DNA of 5,347 bases, from positions 1 through 5,347 of the forward strand of contig CAIWET010000429.1 in the NCBI GenBank assembly GCA_903911805.1. The letters run 5' to 3'. Numbering within the stretch: position 1 is the first letter of the stretch; every line of letters begins with the position of its first letter. Below the pieces are notes generated by a model. That model had not been told where the DNA came from. It ran no database searches and saw only the letters and a list, made by a program, of their open reading frames with translations. This DNA is from an uncultured Ignavibacteria bacterium (GTDB taxonomy: Bacteria; Bacteroidota; Ignavibacteria; Kapaibacteriales; UBA2268). Of the stretch, positions 1 to 5,347 are shown piece after piece. Position numbers and translations under genes: made by a program.

Positions 1-2060
1 GTAAACTAAACAATGTAGCTGATTCAGCTTCAATTATTGCTATCGAAGGTGGTGTTAATTTTAGAAAAACATTTACACTTAATGAATTAGAAGAATTTAT
101 CAAGATAAGACCCGATACAAAATATTCAAGAATAATGTGTAGTGATACTTCGTCAAATAGTAGTGTAAATTATCATAGACCTTTGTCAATTATTAAAAAA
201 TCTATTGAAGATTTAGAAAATGATAATTCTTCCACAAAAAGAGCTTTTTATAAATCCGTTGCATTATCTATCTCAACGATGATTCCAATTGTAGGTGAGT
301 TTACCTTTACAGGTAAAGAAATATTTAAAGATTATAAAGAATACAAAAACTCAAAAAGAGCTGATATATCATCACTTGAACAAGATCAAATAAAAGAAAC
401 ATTAACAGAATTAATTAAAGTAACAAAAAAGAAAACAAGTATTTTATTTTTTGATGATTTTGAGAAAGCTGACCAACTTTCAGTTAAATTTATTCAGGAT
501 ATTGCTGAGAAAATAAAATATAAAGCAGATAATAATTTGAAAAACTTTATAATCATTTTTACTTATAATGGTAAATTACTTAAATCAAAAGGTTATTCCT
601 TATTATCACTTATAAAAGCAAATGAAGATAATAATTTGTTCGAAACAATTTCTCTAAAACCTTTTACTAAAGAACAAATTCATTATATCGGCACTAAAGA
701 AATTGTCAATTACCAAAACAAGAATGATAAATTTATAGTTTGGATTTATGATAAAACTATTGGTGTGCCTGGTGATGTGTTAAAATACTTTGAATATTTT
801 AAATCAAATCCTCCATTTGAAGAAAATGGTGAATTAAAGTCAAATTTTGATTCTTTAGATTATATTCCAGATTCACTTCAACGAAATTTTTCAACAACAT
901 TAGATAATTTGACTGAAGATGAAAAAAATATTCTAACCACTGCAAGTGCTTTTGGATATGAATTTTCAATTAATCTTTTGAAAGATATTTTAAATACTGA
1001 TCCTTTAAAATTAATAAGACAATTGCGTAGTATATATACTAAAACCAATATTATTAGCTCATTGGGAGCATTCACTCAATTTGGTGTAAAAACAACAATT
1101 TATAGATTCTCTCAAGCATATTATCAAAGATATTTTAAAGATTTGATAGAGCACGAAGAGAAAATTAATCTAAATAGCTTGATACAGGCTAATTATCAAA
1201 AAATATACGACAACACAACTGATGAAAATATTATAAAGGAATTGACTCCTTTAATTGCTATTCATAGTAAGGAAGCTGAAGATTTTGAAACATCCAAGAA
1301 GATGTTCTTGCAAACTGCTAAAATTGCTTTTGCTGATGGGAATCAAGAGGCAGTAGAAGAAGCGACAGAACAAGTAAAAAATATGGAGCAAAATCCAAAT
1401 TCTGGTGCTGCAGTGGATATGAATTCATTGAATAGGATGTTAGATATTTTTTCTAATAATAAAGAATATTCTGAAAAAGAAATTACCGAAATAACCGAAT
1501 CAATAATTGAAGAAAATTCAAATCCAAATTTAGTTTCAACATCAACAAACATTTTAGAATTTACAGATTATCGCAAGCAACTTGTTGAAATATATTTAGG
1601 TAAGAAGTTTTTAGAAACTGTAAATAGTATACAGCAATATTACTCATCTAATGAGTCCACACTTAATATTTCAGAAAAAGTGCAACTAATATGTATTGCA
1701 TTAAACTCATATATTGCTCAGGGAGATTTGGATTCTTCAACTCAATTATATGAAAAAGCTTTAATACAATTTAAATCGGATGAAATTGACCAAATTTCTA
1801 AGTGCTTGCTTGCAAATTCACTTGCATTATACGAATATAAGAAGAACAACAAATCTTCTTCAAGAGACTTACTTTTAGATGCTGCCAAAAAGTCATTGAG
1901 ATTGCCAATTGAATTTAAATTATTGACTTTATCAAATATTTATAAATTTGAATTCTTTGATGATATGGATGAAAAACAAAAGATTAAACTAACTATTGAC
2001 CATTATTCTAAAAAACTGCAATTTGCAGAGTTTAGAAAAGATTTAGGATTTGATAGTTGA
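1..2060 (+). CDS. STAND/AAA_16-type NTPase-like protein with TPR-like C-terminus (5' end outside window)
   Basis: The frame is open from the left edge (first full codon at base 3) to TGA at 2058-2060, giving at least 685 residues. No ATG, GTG or TTG occurs in frame before the ATG at 135. That ATG has no ribosome binding site and lies after the P-loop region, so the true start is upstream. The order of elements matches AAA_16/STAND proteins of the adenylate-cyclase-associated and MalT-like kind. A P-loop-like GGVNFRKT lies at 48-71, and Walker B ILFFDDFEKAD at about 441-473, resembling the family's hhhhDDxxWAD. A sensor-1-like strand ends in FTYN (558-569), and a GxP-like GVPGD lies near 762. 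A linker IPDSLQRNF and 'LDNLTEDEKNIL' begin a winged-helix-like region, followed by RFSQAYYQRYF near 1104. The rest is helical, Glu/Lys/Asn-rich and TPR-like, without clean repeats. Both P-loop glycines and the sensor-1 Arg are missing, so ATP hydrolysis is doubtful. The role is unknown; regulatory or scaffold function is inference. It overlaps the next gene by 4 bases. Confidence 0.8.
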   Translation, partial: KLNNVADSASIIAIEGGVNFRKTFTLNELEEFIKIRPDTKYSRIMCSDTSSNSSVNYHRPLSIIKKSIEDLENDNSSTKRAFYKSVALSISTMIPIVGEFTFTGKEIFKDYKEYKNSKRADISSLEQDQIKETLTELIKVTKKKTSILFFDDFEKADQLSVKFIQDIAEKIKYKADNNLKNFIIIFTYNGKLLKSKGYSLLSLIKANEDNNLFETISLKPFTKEQIHYIGTKEIVNYQNKNDKFIVWIYDKTIGVPGDVLKYFEYFKSNPPFEENGELKSNFDSLDYIPDSLQRNFSTTLDNLTEDEKNILTTASAFGYEFSINLLKDILNTDPLKLIRQLRSIYTKTNIISSLGAFTQFGVKTTIYRFSQAYYQRYFKDLIEHEEKINLNSLIQANYQKIYDNTTDENIIKELTPLIAIHSKEAEDFETSKKMFLQTAKIAFADGNQEAVEEATEQVKNMEQNPNSGAAVDMNSLNRMLDIFSNNKEYSEKEITEITESIIEENSNPNLVSTSTNILEFTDYRKQLVEIYLGKKFLETVNSIQQYYSSNESTLNISEKVQLICIALNSYIAQGDLDSSTQLYEKALIQFKSDEIDQISKCLLANSLALYEYKKNNKSSSRDLLLDAAKKSLRLPIEFKLLTLSNIYKFEFFDDMDEKQKIKLTIDHYSKKLQFAEFRKDLGFDS
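2045..2048 (+). promoter_or_regulatory. Shine-Dalgarno-like AGGA before the TTG start of the lipoprotein gene
   Basis: AGGA lies 8 bases before the TTG at 2057, inside the end of the STAND-like gene. It supports the TTG as a real initiation codon. The wider TTTAGGA is the same as that in front of bshC, with the same spacing. It could be chance, because the bases also encode Leu-Gly of the upstream protein. Confidence 0.5.
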
Positions 2061-2767
2061 AAAATAGAATCCTAATATTATCGATTTTACTTATATCATT
2101 TGGAACGATTCTAACTTCTTGTGAATGTCCGTCTGAGATTGATACTCCCAAAGAAATTGTTCCTAAGGACTTTGCGAATGTTACTATTATAAATGCATTG
2201 CCTGAATTTCAAGATATTTCAGTGATGAATAATGTAAATTATGTATTGCCAAATTTGAATTATTTTTCAAATTTTATAAATACATCCAAATTTATTGCTG
2301 GTTATTCAAATATATCTATTAAAAATTCAATTGACTCCACAACTATTTATAATTCTTTCTTTAATTTTGATAAAGATTCAAATTATACAATGGTTATTTA
2401 TGGTAAATCAAATAGAAATTACTCATTACTAATCAAAGATAAAGCATTGAATAATTCTTTAAATAAAGCATTTATTAGATTTATTCACGCATCATTAGAT
2501 GCTCCTAAAAATGTAAAATTTGTTTTATCTCAAAACTTTAATCTTGAGTTTTTAATTAATGCAAAATCAAACTCAGAATATTTTGAAACTGAGCCAACAA
2601 CCTATGATTTGAAAATTTTGAATTCTGTAAATGATTCAATATTAATAAATTATGGAAATATCAAATTGGAAAGCCAAAATGCTTATACTTTGCTTTTAAA
2701 AGGATATCAAAGTACTAATGATACAAAAAAATTAATGTGTCAAGTAATTAAAAAGAAATTATTATAA
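2057..2767 (+). CDS. Lipoprotein with two DUF4397 repeats
   Basis: This is a 236-residue predicted exported lipoprotein. The N-terminus has Lys2 and Arg4, a hydrophobic stretch (residues 5-19) and a lipobox LTSC, with Cys22 as the lipidated residue. Two repeats of about 80 residues follow, at roughly 40-117 and 138-218. The second starts IRFIHASLDAPKNVKF, a clear DUF4397 signature, and continues through a TYDLKI strand to an AYTLLLKGY ending. The first starts NVTIINALPEFQDISV and ends NYTMVIYGK, a diverged copy of the same pattern. DUF4397 domains are beta-rich and occur in secreted or surface proteins; their function is not known. The start is TTG: an in-frame TAG lies directly before it, and no ATG, GTG or other TTG gives the signal peptide. 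The gene overlaps the STAND-like gene by 4 bases (TTGA), and the next gene begins 1 base after its stop. The residues after Cys22 (ECPSEID) lack a run of acidic residues, so surface display versus periplasmic anchoring cannot be decided. Confidence 0.86.
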   Translation: MKNRILILSILLISFGTILTSCECPSEIDTPKEIVPKDFANVTIINALPEFQDISVMNNVNYVLPNLNYFSNFINTSKFIAGYSNISIKNSIDSTTIYNSFFNFDKDSNYTMVIYGKSNRNYSLLIKDKALNNSLNKAFIRFIHASLDAPKNVKFVLSQNFNLEFLINAKSNSEYFETEPTTYDLKILNSVNDSILINYGNIKLESQNAYTLLLKGYQSTNDTKKLMCQVIKKKLL

Positions 2768-2768
2768 A

Positions 2769-3671
2769 ATGAATAGAGTATTTATAACGGGTGGAACAGG
2801 ATTTTTAGGAACAAAATTAGTAAATCAGTTTATAAAATTAAATTATACAGTATTTATATTATCAAGGTCAGCGAGAATTAGTAATATAGAAAATATGAAT
2901 TACTTGGTTTATAATTTTGATAATCCCAAATTATTAGCAGATAATTTTCTTGATGATGATATTATTATCAATCTTGCTGGTGCAAATATCTCGAAAATTC
3001 CCTGGACTAAAACTTACAAAGAAGAAATTATTTATAGCAGAACTCAAATAACTGAATTTGTTTCGGCTGCAATAATACTTTCAAAAAAGAAAATAAAACT
3101 TATTAGTGCGTCTGCTATTGGGATTTATGGTGATAGAGCAGACGAAATATTAACTGAAAAATCACTACCCGGTGATGGATTTTTAGCTGAGGTTTGCAAG
3201 AAATGGGAAGAAGCTAATTCTGGTATTTCTCAAGAAAATAAAACTGTTATTAGAATCGGTGTGGTTCTCGATAGTAAATCAGGTGCACTTCCAAAAATGG
3301 TTTTACCTTTTAAATTTTTTCCTGGTAGTATTTTAGGCAATGGTAACCAATGGCTTTCTTGGATACATATTGACGATATAGTTAATTCAATTTTATTTAT
3401 AATTGAGAATAATTTATCTGGGATTTATAATTTGGTTTCACCAGAGTGTCTTTCTATGAGAAGCTTTACTAAAGAAATTGGTAAGGTTTTATCAAGACCA
3501 GTATTGTTTTTAATCCCAAATTTCGTTTTAAAATTTATATTTGGGGAATCATCTCAAATTTTGCTAAACAGCCAAAGAGTTGCTCCTGAAAACTTATTGA
3601 AAAAGGGGTATCACTTTAAATATAGCAATGTCAATTTAGCTCTTATGGATTTATTAAAGAAAAACAAATGA
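2769..3671 (+). CDS. TIGR01777 family SDR / epimerase (YfcH, SDR39U1-like)
   Basis: This is a 300-residue atypical short-chain dehydrogenase, about the usual length for the family. The N-terminal Rossmann fold shows VFITGGTGFLG (residues 4-14), whose GxxGxxG binds NAD(P). It is followed by INLAGANI (67-74), SASAIGIYGD (113-122), the PGDGFLAEVCKKWE stretch (134-147) and WLSWIHIDD (195-203). The C-terminal part, about 248-296, matches the DUF1731 tail, including the QRVAPENLLKKGYHF region. These motifs in this order are specific to the TIGR01777 group (E. coli YfcH, human SDR39U1). The enzyme is probably cytoplasmic: no signal peptide or membrane segment is evident. Its substrate is not established, so 'nucleotide-sugar epimerase' is only a family-level label. 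The ATG is 1 base after the lipoprotein stop, has no strong Shine-Dalgarno sequence, and puts the Rossmann glycine loop at the expected position. The stop overlaps the photolyase start by 4 bases (ATGA); homologues are often found near photolyase genes. Confidence 0.94.
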   Translation: MNRVFITGGTGFLGTKLVNQFIKLNYTVFILSRSARISNIENMNYLVYNFDNPKLLADNFLDDDIIINLAGANISKIPWTKTYKEEIIYSRTQITEFVSAAIILSKKKIKLISASAIGIYGDRADEILTEKSLPGDGFLAEVCKKWEEANSGISQENKTVIRIGVVLDSKSGALPKMVLPFKFFPGSILGNGNQWLSWIHIDDIVNSILFIIENNLSGIYNLVSPECLSMRSFTKEIGKVLSRPVLFLIPNFVLKFIFGESSQILLNSQRVAPENLLKKGYHFKYSNVNLALMDLLKKNK

Positions 3672-5005
3672 TTGAATTTAACACATCAAGAATTATACTT
3701 GATAATAAAATAGACTTTGAAAAGGGAACAGTAATTTACTGGATGTCAAGAGAACAACGTATTGATGATAATTGGTCACTTATTTATGCTCAGGATATTG
3801 CTCAACGAACTAATTCAAAATTAGTAATAGTTTTTGCTCTAATTGATGAATTTTTGGATTCCTTGGATAGAAATTTCAAATTTATGATTGATGGTTTGAT
3901 AAAAGTAAAGGAAAATGCTAACAAATTAAATATCCCTTTTTCTTTACTCAGAGGTAATCCAGAGGAAGAAATATTGAAATTTGTAAATAATTTTGATAAT
4001 TATTTAATTGTAACAGATTTTGATCCAATAAGATTAAAACGCCTGTGGCAAACGACTGTAATGGAAAATACCAATCAAAATCTCACCATTATTGATAGCC
4101 ATAATATTGTTCCTTGCACTATTGCATCAGATAAGCAAGAATATGCAGCATACACTATTCGACCTAAAATTACTAGTAAATTAGATGAATATTTGACTGA
4201 TTTCATTGAAATGGATTATCATCAATTGAATGATATGGGGTTCTTTTATAAATATAATATTGCTGATTTTCCTAAAACCGACTCAGAAAATGAAATTAGT
4301 TGGCTGGTTTCAGGTGAAGATTTTGCTACTAGAATTTTAAAAGAATTTATTGATACTAAATTAGATGATTACAAAGAATTAAAAAATAAGCCTAAAAATG
4401 ATGTATTATCAAATTTATCACCTTATTTGCACTTTGGACAAATATCTTCTCAAAGAATTGCATTAAGTGTTTCAAAATCAATGAAAAACGATGAGTCAAA
4501 AGATAGTTTTATTGAAGAATTAATTGTTAGAAAAGAACTCGCAGATAATTTTTGTTATTTCAATTTAAATTATGATAATTTCGAAGGTTTCCCTGAGTGG
4601 GCAAAAGTTACATTAAGTAAGCATCAGAAAGACAAAAGACAATATATATATTCTCTTGACAAATTAGAATCTGGAAAAACTCACGATAAACTTTGGAATT
4701 ATTCTCAAAACCAAATGGTTAGAGAAGGAAAAATGCACGGATATTTGAGAATGTATTGGGCTAAGAAGATTCTCGAATGGTCTGAAAATGCTGAAATTGC
4801 ATTACAAAATGCAATTTTATTAAATAATAAATATGAATTAGATGGGAGAGACCCTAATGGCTATGCTGGTATTGCCTGGTCAATTGGTGGAGTACACGAT
4901 AGACCTTGGGGGGAAAGACCAATTTTTGGTATGATTAGATTTATGAGTTATAATAGTCAAATAAAAAAAGTTGATTTTAACGAAAATTTAGGACTTTTTA
5001 AATGA
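3668..5005 (+). CDS. phr: Class II CPD photolyase (deoxyribodipyrimidine photo-lyase)
   Basis: This 445-residue flavoenzyme uses blue/near-UV light to split cyclobutane pyrimidine dimers in DNA (EC 4.1.99.3). It begins with the antenna/Rossmann-like domain (about 20-180), with YWMSREQRIDDNWSL at 24-38 as in class II enzymes. The helical FAD domain follows, with LSPYLHFGQIS (250-260), the IVRKELADNF stretch (286-295), GKMHGYLRMYWAKK (354-367) and LDGRDPNGYAGIAWSIGG (391-408). Then comes VHDRPWGERPIFGMIR (409-424). These are class II hallmarks, not those of E. coli-type class I. Trp343, Trp364 and Trp371 have the spacing (21 and 7) that I recall for the electron-transfer tryptophans W360/W381/W388 of the Methanosarcina mazei enzyme. 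Asn386 then matches its FAD-contacting N403. All key residues appear intact, so activity is likely. The length is normal. The start overlaps the SDR gene (ATGA) and the stop overlaps bshC (ATGA), implying coupled translation. Confidence 0.96.
   Translation: MIEFNTSRIILDNKIDFEKGTVIYWMSREQRIDDNWSLIYAQDIAQRTNSKLVIVFALIDEFLDSLDRNFKFMIDGLIKVKENANKLNIPFSLLRGNPEEEILKFVNNFDNYLIVTDFDPIRLKRLWQTTVMENTNQNLTIIDSHNIVPCTIASDKQEYAAYTIRPKITSKLDEYLTDFIEMDYHQLNDMGFFYKYNIADFPKTDSENEISWLVSGEDFATRILKEFIDTKLDDYKELKNKPKNDVLSNLSPYLHFGQISSQRIALSVSKSMKNDESKDSFIEELIVRKELADNFCYFNLNYDNFEGFPEWAKVTLSKHQKDKRQYIYSLDKLESGKTHDKLWNYSQNQMVREGKMHGYLRMYWAKKILEWSENAEIALQNAILLNNKYELDGRDPNGYAGIAWSIGGVHDRPWGERPIFGMIRFMSYNSQIKKVDFNENLGLFK
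4990..4993 (+). promoter_or_regulatory. Shine-Dalgarno-like AGGA before bshC
   Basis: AGGA ends 8 bases before the bshC ATG at 5002, within the last codons of the photolyase gene. The extended TTTAGGA and its spacing equal those of the lipoprotein gene. It fits the chosen start, but the bases are also constrained by coding (Leu-Gly). Confidence 0.5.
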
Positions 5006-5347
5006 TATTTCAAGAATTAGAATACAAACAATTAAATTCTTATAATAAAATATTCATAGATTTTGTATCTAATAATTCAGAATTTGTTGAAAATAGATTT
5101 CCGAATAATGACAAAATCGAATTCGAAAAAATAAAATTTGATGAGAATAAAAGAAATAGTCTAATAAATGCTATAAAGAATACTTCTCAAGTTATTGAAT
5201 TAAGTCCAAATCAAATAATCAACTTAGAACAATTAAAATATAAGAATACATTTACAATTACAACAGGTCAGCAAATAGGTTTCTTAGGAGGTTCACTTTA
5301 TACTTTATATAAAATTATAACAACTATAAAATTAGCCATTGATTATA
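5002..5347 (+). CDS. bshC: Bacillithiol biosynthesis cysteine-adding enzyme BshC (3' end outside window)
   Basis: The first 115 residues are present, plus one base of the next codon; the frame is open at the right edge. BshC proteins are usually a little over 500 residues, so about a fifth is seen. The enzyme is thought to add cysteine to glucosaminyl-malate in the last step of bacillithiol synthesis, in the cytoplasm. The diagnostic block is TTGQQIGFLGGSLYTLYK (residues 87-104), followed by IITTIKLA. This is very close to the family's TGQQ-G---GPLYT-YK-ITAIKLA pattern. The preceding 80 residues are poorly conserved, Asn/Lys-rich and helical, as is usual for the N-terminus. The ATG overlaps the photolyase TGA (ATGA) and has AGGA 8 bases upstream. 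The partner genes bshA and bshB are not in the window. The cut at the right edge is a window limit, not evidence of a broken gene. Confidence 0.93.
   Translation, partial: MIFQELEYKQLNSYNKIFIDFVSNNSEFVENRFPNNDKIEFEKIKFDENKRNSLINAIKNTSQVIELSPNQIINLEQLKYKNTFTITTGQQIGFLGGSLYTLYKIITTIKLAIDY

Noticed and set aside
135..137. ATG at 135 as the start of the STAND-like gene
   Set aside because: The frame is open upstream to base 3, the P-loop-like segment at 48-71 is in the same frame, and no ribosome binding site precedes the ATG.
878..1075. 65-codon open frame on the minus strand
   Set aside because: It lies wholly inside the well-supported STAND-like gene, has no recognisable motif, and such frames are expected opposite AT-rich coding sequence.
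1343..1552. 69-codon open frame on the minus strand
   Set aside because: It is antisense to the Glu/Ser-rich part of the STAND-like gene; its Phe/Ser-rich product is what reverse reading of GAA/AAT-rich codons gives.
2044..2052. TAGGATTTG resembling the Bacteroidetes -7 box TAnnTTTG
   Set aside because: The spacing is 3 bases, not 2, there is no clear upstream TTG box at the right distance, and it lies next to an overlapping start where no separate promoter is needed.
135..2060. STAND-like gene as an anti-phage (Avs-type) defence gene
   Set aside because: The P-loop is degraded, no nuclease, protease or TIR effector is visible, and the neighbours are repair and metabolic genes. The architecture fits AAA_16/TPR regulators better, although the N-terminus is unseen.
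1..5347. Search for terminators, CRISPR arrays, inverted or tandem repeats, tRNAs, riboswitches and insertion sequences
   Set aside because: No GC-rich hairpin with a T-run, no regularly spaced repeats and no transposase motifs were seen by eye. Gene junctions are too tight to hold such elements; runs of A/T are ordinary for this composition.

Overview
The window is very AT-rich (visibly well under 35% G+C). It is read entirely on the + strand and is almost wholly coding. Arginine is mostly AGA, leucine mostly TTA, and the proteins are rich in Asn, Lys and Ile. TGA serves as a stop at three gene ends and Trp is encoded by TGG, so the standard bacterial code applies. A bacillithiol gene (bshC), a class II CPD photolyase, a DUF4397 lipoprotein and a large STAND-like protein together suggest a low-GC member of the Bacteroidota or a relative (Ignavibacteria/Kapabacteria-like FCB lineages). 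That placement is inference; no rRNA or other marker is present.

Layout: (1) bases 1-2060 hold the 3' part of a gene for a large STAND/AAA_16-type protein with a TPR-like C-terminus. Its reading frame is open through the left edge, and the ATG at 135 falls between the Walker A and Walker B regions, so it is not the real start. (2) 2057-2767 is a lipoprotein with two DUF4397 repeats, starting at TTG. (3) 2769-3671 is a TIGR01777-type (YfcH/SDR39U1) nucleotide-sugar-epimerase-like SDR. (4) 3668-5005 is a class II CPD photolyase. (5) 5002 to the right edge is the N-terminal fifth or so of BshC, the cysteine-adding enzyme of bacillithiol synthesis.

The four junctions are -4, +1, -4 and -4 bases, so the five genes look like one translationally coupled transcription unit with no room for internal intergenic promoters or terminators. 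The last three genes suggest a housekeeping or stress theme: repair of UV lesions, an NAD(P)-binding SDR often found near photolyases, and a low-molecular-weight thiol. The first two are less well defined: a signalling- or scaffold-type protein and a secreted lipoprotein.

I see no mobile element, CRISPR array, RNA gene, riboswitch or dedicated defence system. The most unusual point is that the STAND-like protein has a clear Walker B region but a degraded P-loop and sensor-1 position, so it may be a pseudo-NTPase.
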